Shown: positions 28,701-36,771 of the stretch, piece after piece
How positions within the stretch are numbered: position 1 is the stretch's first letter
Layout of the letters: each line of letters begins with the position of its first letter
DNA from: Oscillibacter sp. 1-3
GTDB taxonomy: Bacteria > Bacillota > Clostridia > Oscillospirales > Oscillospiraceae
DNA length: 64,000 nt
Direction: 5' to 3'
Assembly (NCBI RefSeq): GCF_000403435.2
Contig: NZ_KE159703.1
Coordinates: 737,033 to 801,032 of the forward strand
Translations under genes and position numbers: made by a program
The notes under the pieces: model-generated
Database searches by the model: none
What the model saw: only the letters and a program-made list of their open reading frames with translations
Told to the model about the DNA's origin: nothing

Positions 28701-29781
28701 TGGCAAGGGAATTTATGGAGTAAAGTTCCTTCTCTCCGATGCAAAAGGCAACCCCGTAGGCACATACGAGAGCGATAATGAGGGGTATGTCTACATCGAC
28801 AAGGAACTGGCGGACGGCAGGTATACCATCCGGGAGATCGAGTGTGCGGAGGGCTACATTCTGGATACTCAGCCCAAAACCGTCTATGTGGAATATGGCG
28901 GCTGTACCACCATCACTTGGAAGAATACCGCCATCACCGGCCAGATCCAGGTCTGGAAGAAGTCCGCAGATGATAACGCCATCAACGGCTTCCCCGCCGG
29001 CACTCCTCTGGAGGGTGCTGTTTTCGAGATTTACGATAAAGCAAATCGGCTGGTGGACACCATCAAGAGCGACAGTCGGGGATTGGCGGTATCCAAACAG
29101 CTTCCCTTGGGCCGCTATACCCTGAAAGAGGTCACCAGCCCCGCCTATTACAGCCCTGCCAGCGAGACTGTTACCGTCTACCTGGAGCATGAAGGCCAAA
29201 TCGTGCAGATAGAGGTCTTGAACAAGAGCGTCTACACCCATGTGTCCGTGAGAAAGAGCGGCTATACCCAAGTGGTTCCCGGCCAGTCCATTCGGTACAC
29301 GTTCAAGGAGATTGGCAACAACTCCACGGTGCCCCTGGATAACTTCTTCTGGCGCGACACACTGCCCACAGATGCGGTTCGGCTGGACAAGATCATCACC
29401 GGCACCTGGTCGGCCAAGCTCACGTATAAGGCCGTTTTCCGCACCAACGTCAACGGGGAATATCGCACACTGGCAGACAACCTGGACACCCAGCGCAGCT
29501 ATACCTTGGATGCCTCGCCTGCCGCACTTGGGCTGGCCAGCAACGAGTATGTCACTGAGGTGATGTTCCTTTTCGGCCGGGTACCTGCGGGCTTCAAGCA
29601 GATGCAGACCCCGTATATCTATTGCAATGTGCTCTCCAGCGTCACCCACGAGTACCGGTTTGCCAACAAGACCGATGTAGGCGGTACATGGCAGGGCCAG
29701 TGGATCATGGCCAATGACCGGTGGGTAACCATCGTCTACCGGGGCGGCCCCACACCCACCCTGCCCAGAACGGGCTATTGA
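22726..29781 (+). CDS. Giant surface adhesin: thioester (TQXA) domain plus about 20 Cna_B repeats
   Basis: A 2351-residue secreted protein. Signal peptide to about Ala31. The thioester domain has Cys75 in GFCAEKG and Gln143 in WTQAIVW, which can form a Cys-Gln thioester that bonds covalently to host or cell surfaces. From residue 240 there are about twenty SpaA/Cna_B-type repeats of 75-95 residues. Each opens with a strand such as LTVLKRDAKTG and closes with a VTEKSVP-like motif holding the isopeptide Glu; opening Lys and closing Glu are present in most. A final domain (VSVRKSGYTQVVPGQSIRYTF) precedes the C-terminus, LPRTGY. No hydrophobic sorting helix or basic tail follows. Likely a mating adhesin or pilus-like stalk handled by the neighbouring sortase. 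Confidence 0.92.
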   Translation: MKYIHKPHNRLIAALLVLVCLLGLLPTTAMAATPDTIKMDDCAYNGVKYDSPALGECYMHQMHFGLNGKSTMGFCAEKGKGMGWSLKGHTWGNPKPISDPTVKTMMAYFYAHSTGVFTDRAIALGENAVWNSNYTWTMNAWTQAIVWRYKAGLLADPVTACAEELMCVYNNLEHTNYTSIDDLIDGISFRDRVKYILDLGAEGVWGECEVYEYAYTGPGSSYHPSNDVQAVMVGELSVIRERYGLTVRKVDSTNPNKGLPGARFLVASENGAYSKEIVTGQDGTYTLSNLEAGTYAVTELEPPADYEIDNAGPQYVVLPSGSDKTVTVIFTDTPVITGEGSIRKVDADDPTKGLAGAVIKITGVDNDFTGTYVTGVGGYLTDVPWKDMPIGSFTAEEVTPPEGYTKSPDVSKTKQTFVWDGKTDVALVFENDAKVKVKLIKLDDSDNPLPGAVFNIIKDGQIIGTEATKADGSITVTDVTEGMYAFVEVSAPSPYAALTDPVIAHVDQATINGGGTVTVTASDKKLPSLTVLKRDAKTGDVIPNTHFEIKGIHYGYHNDVTTGPDGRAVLTNIPVDSYEVTEKSVPDPYVVSEEPTQTIWLEAGDNKELIFDNQKQPLLKISKIEKGTGKPIPGTVFLLEAIDGDYRHEVTTEANGSVELRVAPGSYRVTEKSVPEPYVISDNPTQTISLNGGDEKEIIFENLKKPELTLSKIDADTQKPIPGTVLRVEAINGDYQDDWTTGADGKVTKYVAPGTYRVTEISVPAPWYLPDKDADRVQTISLNPGDAKELVFRNRKSPEITIFKEDSVAGAPIEGAKFHVTYTSTGEAAEAPASADYGYLFTDANGEIKLHEKGKKLYPGEFTITEVAPAPGFQMKEPITQTVIIHGNESKTVTFQNEPLNAIIVEKYDSVTHEALPGCTFQLRYLGGTSGTGGTVIGQKVTGKNGTCIWTGLKSGTYVVEEVDPADGYSIINSSETVYLADSGEQSVVTVRFDNAPDGNLLIRKVCSVNPSIPLQDAEFKVMYADGTLIGDGNGIYRSDENGEVRISGLKPGKSVVVTEVRAPDGFILDTQSQTIQIKEGRTVTLTFKNQPRGSLIIQKRDSISGQPLPGAQFRVTTAAGCEVGLDGVIGTATLTSNGIFTTDSNGEIRISNLAPGALILTEIQAPAGYVIDNPSTNVVIGPNGDTQTVIVTNTPKGGLIVEKYDSVTKLPLAGAQFKIIYSNGELLPDNEGLISSNGLYTTDVNGQIVLSKVKPGTLVVTEVRAPDNYQADPMPQTVVVNAGDTQTLRFYNDPLCTLTILKRDAVTKKPLKGAEFTVRDSEGRAIGPNNGRYITGTDGTVTVSGLAPNATIVVSESKAPTGYIKDETPKNIVVRTGVANSLTFDNEPATTLIIRKFIEGTANEPLSGVAFKVVDGSGAAVGPDDGVYYTDHAGEIVLDGIEPGTTVIAREIKTVEGYVLDGTPQDILIKAGQVQQLTFWNKRAGTLVIQKKNSVSGALIAGAQFQLTYANGGFVDNDNGHLSSNGLYTTNDKGEIRISGVTGTIVVKEVKAAPGYVIDQSTQTQTVTVNPEDTQTLVFLNEPLCSLTLKKLDSVTGKPVPNTEFTVKDGNGNILGRYTTGTDGTVTVSGLVPGSTVVVSESKVPSGYVLNTTPQTIIIKNGSNTLSTGGAGTVGGNNDGTGVGGSNDLVFENDPKTRLVIEKYITGTTTPLKGVTFLVTESNGQVVGSSNGEFVTDENGRIVIEGLEPGITIIAKEIRTLEGFVLDTTPKSIKIEVGDAQTLRFFNEKQGTIVIRKLDKQTNEPLAGVEFQITYSDGSYLDDDYGHLSSKGLYKTDANGEIRISGVVGTLVITETKPLPGYVMDEGTKTQTVRVNAADTQTITVYNTKVGGLTIIKKDEETGARIKGVEFEVRKLNGEIIGTYTTDARGVISLPQAEKGWYQVVELKAAKGYKLDDTPYQIEVKDGGTATLEITNRQSGSALIHKIDSVTGKGIYGVKFLLSDAKGNPVGTYESDNEGYVYIDKELADGRYTIREIECAEGYILDTQPKTVYVEYGGCTTITWKNTAITGQIQVWKKSADDNAINGFPAGTPLEGAVFEIYDKANRLVDTIKSDSRGLAVSKQLPLGRYTLKEVTSPAYYSPASETVTVYLEHEGQIVQIEVLNKSVYTHVSVRKSGYTQVVPGQSIRYTFKEIGNNSTVPLDNFFWRDTLPTDAVRLDKIITGTWSAKLTYKAVFRTNVNGEYRTLADNLDTQRSYTLDASPAALGLASNEYVTEVMFLFGRVPAGFKQMQTPYIYCNVLSSVTHEYRFANKTDVGGTWQGQWIMANDRWVTIVYRGGPTPTLPRTGY

Positions 29782-29804
29782 TGTTCCAAAACACGCACGC
29801 TCGG

Positions 29805-29830
29805 GGGCGGCGGCTGTAAAGCTGCCGCCC
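29805..29830 (+). promoter_or_regulatory. Intercistronic hairpin
   Basis: An 11-bp stem with one G-T pair (29805-29815 with 29820-29830) between the adhesin and VirB6-like genes. There is no T-run, so it may stabilise the mRNA end or only partly terminate. Confidence 0.45.
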
Positions 29831-29852
29831 TCAGACCATGAGGTGATATTCA

Positions 29853-32249
29853 ATGTTAGATTGGATTTTTGAAGGCGCAGCAAATTGGGTGGCCAGCATC
29901 ATGACCCAGATCATGGACGCCATCTCCGGCCTTTTCCTGGAGGCGCTGGGCACAGATATGACGGCGATGGAGGAGTATTTCCCCTTTGCCGTCAGCGCCT
30001 ACACAGTGGTCCAGTACATGGCTTGGGCACTGCTGTTCCTGGTCGTGGCTTGGCAGTTGTTCCGGGCTTTTGGCGGGCCGCTCACCGAGGCGGAGAATCC
30101 CCTGCATCTTCTGGCCCGGGGCGGGATCTTCGCCATCCTGATCACTTACGCCAAGCCCATTTTCAGCCTGCTGCTGAATATTGCCCGCGCACCCTACACT
30201 GCTCTGATGGATACGTCCATGGCACCGAGCAATTTTACGTTTGCCGGTATCCAGCAGGTACTGAGCAATGGACTGACCACCATCGTATCGGTAGCCACCG
30301 TTGTGGGCCTTATTCTGCTGATTATCCTGATGATCGCCCTGGCCTGGAACTACTTCAAGCTCCTGCTGGAAACGGTGGAGCGGTATGTGCTGGTGGGCGT
30401 CCTCTGCTATACATCGCCGCTGGCCTACGCTATGGGCGCGTCCAAGGCGACCTCGCGGGTCTTCCAGTCCTGGTGCCGGATGGTGGGCTCCCAGTTGTTG
30501 CTACTGGTTCTTAACGTCTGGTTCCTGCGGGCCTTCGACTCCTCCGTGGGTCAGTTTATCGCCAACGGCGGTGCGCTGACCAGTGGGCAGGGCAGTATCT
30601 TCCTTTGGCTGTTCTGTGCGCTGGCGCTGCTGAAGATTGCCCAAAAATGTGACAGCTACCTGGCCGCACTGGGCCTTTCCGTTGCACAGACCGGCAGCAG
30701 CATGGGCATTGAGATGATGATGGCAGCCCGGGTCCTCACCGGTTTTTCCAAGGGCGGCGGGAGTGCGGCGTCCATGTTCGGCGGTGCGGGGAAAACCGGC
30801 GCCGCTGCGGGCGGCGCTGCCAGCACAGCGGCAGGCGGCGCAACAGGCGGCATCCTCTCAGGATTTGCCAGCCGGTATAAGCCCAACAGCTTTGTCCGTG
30901 ACGCAGTGGTTGATGGAGGCTCCCGCATGGGAACAGGCGGCAGCGTGGGCTTTGTGGGCCGCGCCTTTGGCGGTATGGCCGCACGCAATGGCGCGACCCT
31001 CACCGCAGAGTCTGTATCCTCAGTGGCCAGCCGCCCACCCAAGGTCTCCGGTACCATCGCCGGCGACATCGCGGATCGCAGCCTGCCCAACTATATGCCG
31101 CAGATGGCCAGCGGGGCGGCAGGCAATATGAAGTATACCGATACGCAGATCACCGGCGGCCATATCAGCACCAAGGCTGTGGGGCCGGACGGGAAACAGG
31201 CCAATGTGGAGCTGTTCAGTGCCGCTCAGTATGATAGGCCGGACAGCCCGCATAAGCAGATCCAGGCTGCGGACGGGAGCCAGTGGTATCAAGTGGCTTC
31301 CGGCGAGGGACGGGACGCATTTTACGCCGCCCCCAACTTCACCGGCGACTCCTCCGAAGCGCCCCAGGTATCTGAAGCATTCCCCAGCGCCCCCCAGGAT
31401 ACGGTACTGCGCATGGTGGACGAAGGCACCATGGAAGCCAGCTACCCAGACGGCAGCAATGCCTTGTGGTACAGCAGCGCCTTCTATCAGGAGCCGGATG
31501 CGCCCCATGAGGTTATCCAAGGTTCCGACGGCCTGAGCTGGTACGCCATGACGCCCCATGCTGCACCGCCACAGTTTGACTCTGGTACTGGTCCCGCACC
31601 GCAATTTGATGCCGGAGCGGGTGCTGCGCCTCAGCCTGGCGTTGGGCCGGGTGCAGCGTCCTCGCTTGACGGCGGGGAAGGTGTGCCGCCCCCGTCTGGT
31701 GCCGGGGTGAACACTTCTGCTCCGCTTGGCGTTAGAGCAGCCCCAGTACCGCAGCCTGAAGCAGGCGGCGGTGCTGGCACATTGGGACACGCTCCATCCG
31801 GCACAGGCACTTACGGATTCTCTGCGGATGTGCCGGCTGGTCCCGGCAGTGCTGCCGCATATAACCAAGCGCTCTTTGGGCAGTTTATGCCCGGCTTTAC
31901 CCAGGAGGTCACAACCGTGGACAGTTCCCGCACCTGTGACGGTGTGCTGGAGGTGCGCCACGCGGATGGGTCTGGGACCGCGTTCTATGACCGCACCAGA
32001 TACCAGCCGCCCAGGGGCGACTACCATGTCTATGAGGACAGCGGCGGCGGGCAGTGGTATGCGATCCCTGGCGTTGCGTCTGTGGAGCGCAAACCCGTCT
32101 ATCAGGACGGCAAGCCTGTCTATGACGGAGATATTCTGCGGACTGTCAATGTGGAGTCCGTACGCTACGCTTCCACGCCCACACAGTTTGCGCCTACCCC
32201 CAAGCGGCGGCCGGTCAGCGACCATAAACCGCCAAAACGCAAAACCTGA
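29853..32249 (+). CDS. VirB6/TrbL-like conjugation channel protein with long repeat-bearing tail
   Basis: Polytopic membrane component of the type IV secretion channel, 798 residues. Roughly seven hydrophobic segments occupy residues 1-290 (AYTVVQYMAWALLFLVVAWQ, VVGLILLIILMIALAWNYF, LLLLVLNVWFL among them). The rest is a Gly/Ala-rich then Pro-rich soluble tail. The tail repeats a motif three times: AAQYDRPDSPHKQIQ...QWYQV, AFYQEPDAPHEVIQ...SWYAM and TRYQPPRGDYHVYED...QWYAI. That tail could bind a partner or DNA; its role is unknown. VirB6-like assignment rests on topology and gene order, not a catalytic motif. Confidence 0.78.
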   Translation: MLDWIFEGAANWVASIMTQIMDAISGLFLEALGTDMTAMEEYFPFAVSAYTVVQYMAWALLFLVVAWQLFRAFGGPLTEAENPLHLLARGGIFAILITYAKPIFSLLLNIARAPYTALMDTSMAPSNFTFAGIQQVLSNGLTTIVSVATVVGLILLIILMIALAWNYFKLLLETVERYVLVGVLCYTSPLAYAMGASKATSRVFQSWCRMVGSQLLLLVLNVWFLRAFDSSVGQFIANGGALTSGQGSIFLWLFCALALLKIAQKCDSYLAALGLSVAQTGSSMGIEMMMAARVLTGFSKGGGSAASMFGGAGKTGAAAGGAASTAAGGATGGILSGFASRYKPNSFVRDAVVDGGSRMGTGGSVGFVGRAFGGMAARNGATLTAESVSSVASRPPKVSGTIAGDIADRSLPNYMPQMASGAAGNMKYTDTQITGGHISTKAVGPDGKQANVELFSAAQYDRPDSPHKQIQAADGSQWYQVASGEGRDAFYAAPNFTGDSSEAPQVSEAFPSAPQDTVLRMVDEGTMEASYPDGSNALWYSSAFYQEPDAPHEVIQGSDGLSWYAMTPHAAPPQFDSGTGPAPQFDAGAGAAPQPGVGPGAASSLDGGEGVPPPSGAGVNTSAPLGVRAAPVPQPEAGGGAGTLGHAPSGTGTYGFSADVPAGPGSAAAYNQALFGQFMPGFTQEVTTVDSSRTCDGVLEVRHADGSGTAFYDRTRYQPPRGDYHVYEDSGGGQWYAIPGVASVERKPVYQDGKPVYDGDILRTVNVESVRYASTPTQFAPTPKRRPVSDHKPPKRKT

Positions 32250-32254
32250 CCGAT

Positions 32255-32284
32255 GGCCCGCACAATCTGACCGGTGTGCGGGCC
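32255..32284 (+). promoter_or_regulatory. Intercistronic hairpin ahead of the wall hydrolase gene
   Basis: Perfect 10-bp stem GGCCCGCACA/TGTGCGGGCC with a 10-base loop, in the 62-base gap between the VirB6-like and NlpC/P60 genes. There is no T-run. Confidence 0.45.
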
Positions 32285-32311
32285 GTCCCATATTCCATAG
32301 GAGGTGGTTCC

Positions 32312-33820
32312 ATGTCTGATGAACAGCAGCGCTTTGGCGATGGCCAGGACGATTATCTGAAAGGCGCACAGAAGGCGGCGGAGGCCGCCAAAAAAGCGGG
32401 TGCGGCCTCGGCAAAATCCGCAGGATCCGCTGCCGCCGGGGAGGCGACCGCCAATGCCGCTGCTGCGGTAACCAAAGCAGGAGTCACAGGCGGGAAGGCA
32501 GCCGCCGAGATTGCGGCGGGTACAGCCGCAGGCGGTCCCTGGGGTGCAATTTTGTCGGCGGCCTGGTCCTTGCGGCACACCTTGTTTAAGGTGCTGATCT
32601 TTATCTGTCTGTTCCTGCTCTTTATCATTGTGGGCATCGTATCGCTGCCCTCCATAGTTGTCAACAATCTCTTTCACACTGACCCCTCTACCGTTGACAT
32701 CAATGCCCCCACAAGTATAACTGCCAGTTTTGACGATGTATCCGGCGTGGTTTCCGACTGCATTCAGAACGGCTATGATATGGCTCTGGCACAAGTGGAA
32801 CAGATCATCGCCCAGGGTGGGTACGACCGTGAGCTGTCCATGGAGGCGCTGATCAACAACGGGCTGATCTCTGCCGACTACGATACCTGCTATACCCTGG
32901 CGGCCTACTCAGCCTCCATGCAGCAACGCGGTACCACCAAGGCGGACATGAAGGCCAAGCTGGATGCTGTTGCCGGGCAAATGTTCGCAGTTACCTATGA
33001 AGTGAAAGAAACCACAAAAACGGTGGTGCCGGAAGTCCAAGAAGGTGAGGAACTGGGAGCACCCGAGACGGTTACGGTCCAGTATGTGGTCTGCACCATC
33101 CACCCATTTGACCAATCTGTGATCTTGACCGCGTTTGGCATCGACACCTCCGCCCAGTATGACCAGTTCAATCTGACATACGGCGAGGCCATCACCAACA
33201 TGTCCAACGCCTTGAAGATGACCATGTACGGGTCCCTGACCAGCGGCACAGTGCCGCCGATCACCGATGCTGAGCTGAATGCCTACCTGAACAGTCTCAC
33301 ATGCAGCGGCACCCGGAAGGAATTGATGCGGGCGGCCCTGTCCCTGGTGGGCCGTGTCCCGTATTTCTGGGGCGGCAAGAGCGCACCAGGCTGGAACGAG
33401 GCGTGGAACACGCCCCGGCTGGTGACCTCAGCGGGTTCCAGCAGCACCGGCACCATACGGCCCTACGGGCTTGACTGCTCCGGATTCACGGACTGGGTCT
33501 ATAAAACGGCTCTGGGCATCAGCCTGCTAGATGGCTCCTGGAGCCAGTGGGATACTACCTACGCCATTACCGAAGCGGAACTGCTGCCCGGCGACATTGG
33601 CTTTATGGCAGCGCCGGGAACAGTGCCGGTCAATCATGTATTGCTCTACGCTGGCCGCAGCGCCGATGGCAAGCAGATGTGGGTCCACTGCTCCAGCAGT
33701 GCGGGCGGTGTGGCGCTCAACTCGCCGACCTATGTGACCCAGTTCCGCCGCAGGAAGGATATCGACCTGGAGGCAGACTTCACGCCTGCTCCCATAGAAC
33801 AAGGAGTCAACGATGGCTGA
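32312..33820 (+). CDS. NlpC/P60 (C40) cell-wall hydrolase of the transfer system
   Basis: ATG 32312 behind TAGGAGG gives 502 residues. The N-terminal 90 residues are Ala/Lys-rich (KGAQKAAEAAKKAGAASAKSAG) and cytoplasmic, followed by one membrane helix (LFKVLIFICLFLLFIIVGIVSL, about 92-115), a VirB8-like or spacer ectodomain, and a C-terminal NlpC/P60 domain. That domain has catalytic Cys in LDCSGFTDWVY (about residue 389) and His in VNHVLLYAG (about 442). It opens the peptidoglycan locally for the conjugation channel (VirB1-type role). It overlaps the next gene by eight bases. Confidence 0.88.
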   Translation: MSDEQQRFGDGQDDYLKGAQKAAEAAKKAGAASAKSAGSAAAGEATANAAAAVTKAGVTGGKAAAEIAAGTAAGGPWGAILSAAWSLRHTLFKVLIFICLFLLFIIVGIVSLPSIVVNNLFHTDPSTVDINAPTSITASFDDVSGVVSDCIQNGYDMALAQVEQIIAQGGYDRELSMEALINNGLISADYDTCYTLAAYSASMQQRGTTKADMKAKLDAVAGQMFAVTYEVKETTKTVVPEVQEGEELGAPETVTVQYVVCTIHPFDQSVILTAFGIDTSAQYDQFNLTYGEAITNMSNALKMTMYGSLTSGTVPPITDAELNAYLNSLTCSGTRKELMRAALSLVGRVPYFWGGKSAPGWNEAWNTPRLVTSAGSSSTGTIRPYGLDCSGFTDWVYKTALGISLLDGSWSQWDTTYAITEAELLPGDIGFMAAPGTVPVNHVLLYAGRSADGKQMWVHCSSSAGGVALNSPTYVTQFRRRKDIDLEADFTPAPIEQGVNDG

Positions 33821-34268
33821 CGACAGAGAATACAGCAATATCTACACGATACCGCCCAACTACACTGACTCCGGCAAGCTGATGGGCGGGATGCTGGAGA
33901 CCCGCAACACGGTAGAGGCCAGCATCCTGCTGGCCTTGGTGGGATACCCGGAGCTGATGTGGCTCCACCTGCCAGTGACGGCCAAGGTGGTGGTCATGAC
34001 CATAACCCTGCTGCCGCTGGGCGTCTTTGCCCTGATGGGCCTGGGCGGCGACTCGCTGCTCCAGTACGTCTCCCACATGGTCATGTTTCTGGTGCGCCGG
34101 CGGCAGCTTCACTATAGGAGGATTGGATACCACTATGACACGAACACGCACAAAGGCAGCCCCCCGAAAAAGAGGACGGGCAAGCCCCCCGCCAAAAGAA
34201 AAGCTGGAGTTCGTTCAGGACTTCATTCCGATCAAAGAGCTCAAAAACGGCATCGTCGAAACCACTGA
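33813..34268 (+). CDS. PrgI/VirB3-like membrane protein
   Basis: A 151-residue protein. The N-terminal YTIPPNYTDSGKLMGGMLETRNTVEA segment and two adjacent hydrophobic stretches (TVEASILLALVGYPELMW, VVVMTITLLPLGVFALMGLGG) are typical of PrgI-type proteins placed before VirB4. The last 45 codons overlap the VirB4 gene in another frame and encode a very basic tail (KGSPPKKRTGKPPAKRK). Family members I know end soon after the second helix and a short basic stretch, so the tail may just be tolerated read-on. Confidence 0.75.
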   Translation: MADDREYSNIYTIPPNYTDSGKLMGGMLETRNTVEASILLALVGYPELMWLHLPVTAKVVVMTITLLPLGVFALMGLGGDSLLQYVSHMVMFLVRRRQLHYRRIGYHYDTNTHKGSPPKKRTGKPPAKRKAGVRSGLHSDQRAQKRHRRNH

Positions 34269-36720
34269 TGGCCGGTTTATCAAGATCCTGGAGATTGAGC
34301 CCATCAACTTCCTGCTCCGTTCCGACGAGGAGCAGTGGGGGATCATCTCCACCTTCGCCAGCTGGCTGAAAATATCCCCCATGCGACTGCAATTCAAATC
34401 CGTGACCCGGAAGGCGGACTCCGACCAGTATGTAGCAGGCCTCCAGGCGGATCTGGAACAGGAAACGGTGGAGGCCTGCCGCCGCCTGGGAGAAGGCACC
34501 ATCCAGTTCATCCGGGAAGAGGGCAGCCGCGAGGCGCTGTCCCGCCGGTTCTTTCTGATCTTCCAGTACGAGGCCCCCAACGGGCGGCGGCAGATGGATC
34601 CCGACTATGGCGAGATTTATTCCGCCCTCCAGGTGGTGACCCAGAACGCCCGTACCTATTTTGCCCAGTGTGGCAACAGCATCGTGCAACCCAAGGACGA
34701 AGACGCGTTCACAGCTGAGGTGCTGTATATGTACTTCAACCGCCGCTCCTGTGTGGATGACCCGTTCCAAAATCGGCTTAACCGGGTGGTGGTGGACGCC
34801 ATGGCCGCCAGGAAGCGTGTGGTGGGTATCGATCCCGTCCCCCATATCCGGGCCTCCAATTTCATTGCACCACGGGGCCTTGACCTGACCCATCCCGGCT
34901 ACCTGGTCATGGACGGCATCTACTATACCTACCTGTATGTTCGGAAGAACGGGTTCCCTCAGACAGTCCGAGGCGGTTGGATGTCGGCTTTGATCAACGC
35001 CGGTGAGGGTGTGGATGTGGACCTGCACCTGCGCCGGGAGATTCGGGGCAAGACCATTGACCGGGTTGCCCAGCGTATCCGGCTCAACCGCACCAAACTG
35101 CGGGAATTACAGGATACCTCTACCGATTACGAGGAGCTGGCGGGATCCATCCAAGCTGGCTACTACATCAAACAAGGTCTGTCCAGCCGGAACGAGGACC
35201 TGTTCTACATGTCAGTGTTCATCACCGTGTCCGCCGCCGGCTATGAGGAGCTGCAGTGGCGCAAGCAGCAGATGACCGACCTGATGAAGTCCATGGACAT
35301 CCAAGTATCGGACTGTATGTTCCAGCAGGAAGCTGCTCTGCGCTCTACGATGCCGTTTCTCTACATAGATTCCAGCCTGGAGCGGAAATCCAAGCGCAAT
35401 GTACTCACCAGCGGAGCGGCGTCCACCTATATGTTTACCAGCTTCGAGCTGTCCGACGACAACGGCATCCTGCTGGGCCTCAACCGGCACAACAACTCTC
35501 TGTGCATTGTTGACCCGTTTAATACAAAGGTCAACAAGAACGCCAACTTCACCATCTGCGGAACGTCAGGAGCAGGCAAAACCTATACCATGCAGGTTAT
35601 GGCGCTTCGTATGAGGATGCGGGGCATCCAATGCTTTATCCTGGCGCCTTTGAAGGGGCACGAGTTCAAGCGGGCGTGCCATAAGGCAGGCGGTTCCTAC
35701 ATCAAGCTGGCACCTGGATCCACCGCCTGTATCAATGTCATGGAGATCCGCCCCACCATCACCCCAGAGATGGAGCTGATTGATGAACTGGACTACAGTG
35801 ACATAGACTCCATGCTGGCCAGAAAGGTACAGCAGCTGATGATTTTCTTCTCTTTGCTGATTCCCGACATGAACAACGAGGAGGAGCAAATGCTGGACGA
35901 GGCGCTGATTAAGACCTATACCCAGTTTGGCATCACCCACGACAACACCTCGCTCTACACCGATGCCAGCCGGACAGTGATGAAACCCATGCCCATCCTG
36001 GGCGACCTCTATGAGAACTTGAAGGAAAATCCTCTTACCACCCGGCTGGCTACCATCGTCAGCCGGTTTGTCACTGGCAGCGCCCAGAGTTTCAACCGGC
36101 AGACCAACGTGGACCTGAGCAACAAGTACATTGTACTGGACATCTCAGAACTGAAGGGCAAGCTGCTCCCGGTAGGCATGATGATTGCGCTGGATTATGT
36201 TTGGGACCAGGTAAAGGCCGACCGTACCAAGCGAAAGATGGTGTTCATTGATGAGATTTGGAAGCTGATCGGCGGCGCTGCCAACAAGCAGGCGGCTGAG
36301 TTCTGCCTGGAGATTTTCAAAATCATCCGCGGATACGGCGGCGGAGCTCTGGCTGCTACTCAGGACCTGTCCGATTTTTTTGGCCTGGAGGACGGACGCT
36401 ATGGACGGGCTATTCTCAACAACAGCAAGACCAAGATCATCCTCAACCTGGAACCAGACGAGGCTGAGTATGTCAAGGATGTCTTGAAGCTCACCCGCAC
36501 AGAAATCCGCAGTATTACCCAGTTCGAGCGCGGCGAGGCGCTGATCTCCAGCAACAGCAATAAGGTACCGGTTATCATCAAGGCATCCAAGGAGGAACAG
36601 CAGATGATCACCACCGACCGGGCCGAACTGGAGGCCATGCTGACCGAAATGAAAGCAGTCGCGGACCTGGCCGAACGGAGCGGCATCCCGGCTGGCGAGG
36701 CGGACGAAGAAAACGCATAA
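34135..36720 (+). CDS. VirB4/TraE-type conjugation ATPase
   Basis: Cytoplasmic ATPase that energises the type IV channel. ATG 34135 with AGGAGG upstream gives 861 residues. The N-terminal VirB4 domain (KLEFVQDFIPIKELKNGIVETTDGRF) is followed by the ATPase core with Walker A GTSGAGKTY at about residue 475 and Walker B KMVFIDEIWKL at about 700, plus GGGALAATQDLSDFF (sensor-type motif). Basic first 20 residues overlap the PrgI gene tail. The length and order are complete, so this ATPase should be functional. Confidence 0.93.
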   Translation: MTRTRTKAAPRKRGRASPPPKEKLEFVQDFIPIKELKNGIVETTDGRFIKILEIEPINFLLRSDEEQWGIISTFASWLKISPMRLQFKSVTRKADSDQYVAGLQADLEQETVEACRRLGEGTIQFIREEGSREALSRRFFLIFQYEAPNGRRQMDPDYGEIYSALQVVTQNARTYFAQCGNSIVQPKDEDAFTAEVLYMYFNRRSCVDDPFQNRLNRVVVDAMAARKRVVGIDPVPHIRASNFIAPRGLDLTHPGYLVMDGIYYTYLYVRKNGFPQTVRGGWMSALINAGEGVDVDLHLRREIRGKTIDRVAQRIRLNRTKLRELQDTSTDYEELAGSIQAGYYIKQGLSSRNEDLFYMSVFITVSAAGYEELQWRKQQMTDLMKSMDIQVSDCMFQQEAALRSTMPFLYIDSSLERKSKRNVLTSGAASTYMFTSFELSDDNGILLGLNRHNNSLCIVDPFNTKVNKNANFTICGTSGAGKTYTMQVMALRMRMRGIQCFILAPLKGHEFKRACHKAGGSYIKLAPGSTACINVMEIRPTITPEMELIDELDYSDIDSMLARKVQQLMIFFSLLIPDMNNEEEQMLDEALIKTYTQFGITHDNTSLYTDASRTVMKPMPILGDLYENLKENPLTTRLATIVSRFVTGSAQSFNRQTNVDLSNKYIVLDISELKGKLLPVGMMIALDYVWDQVKADRTKRKMVFIDEIWKLIGGAANKQAAEFCLEIFKIIRGYGGGALAATQDLSDFFGLEDGRYGRAILNNSKTKIILNLEPDEAEYVKDVLKLTRTEIRSITQFERGEALISSNSNKVPVIIKASKEEQQMITTDRAELEAMLTEMKAVADLAERSGIPAGEADEENA

Positions 36721-36771
36721 GCTCCAAAAAACGTATTTACCCCAATTATACGCATGAAACGAGGTGAATCT

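Noticed and set aside
22726..29781. Regularly spaced repeats that might suggest a CRISPR array
   Set aside because: Spacing is 75-95 codons, repeats are divergent at DNA level and form one intact protein frame; no cas genes are present in the window.
23095..29883. Several long minus-strand open frames (430-605 codons) opposite the giant adhesin
   Set aside because: Their translations are periodic shadows of the Cna_B repeats and show no domain of their own.
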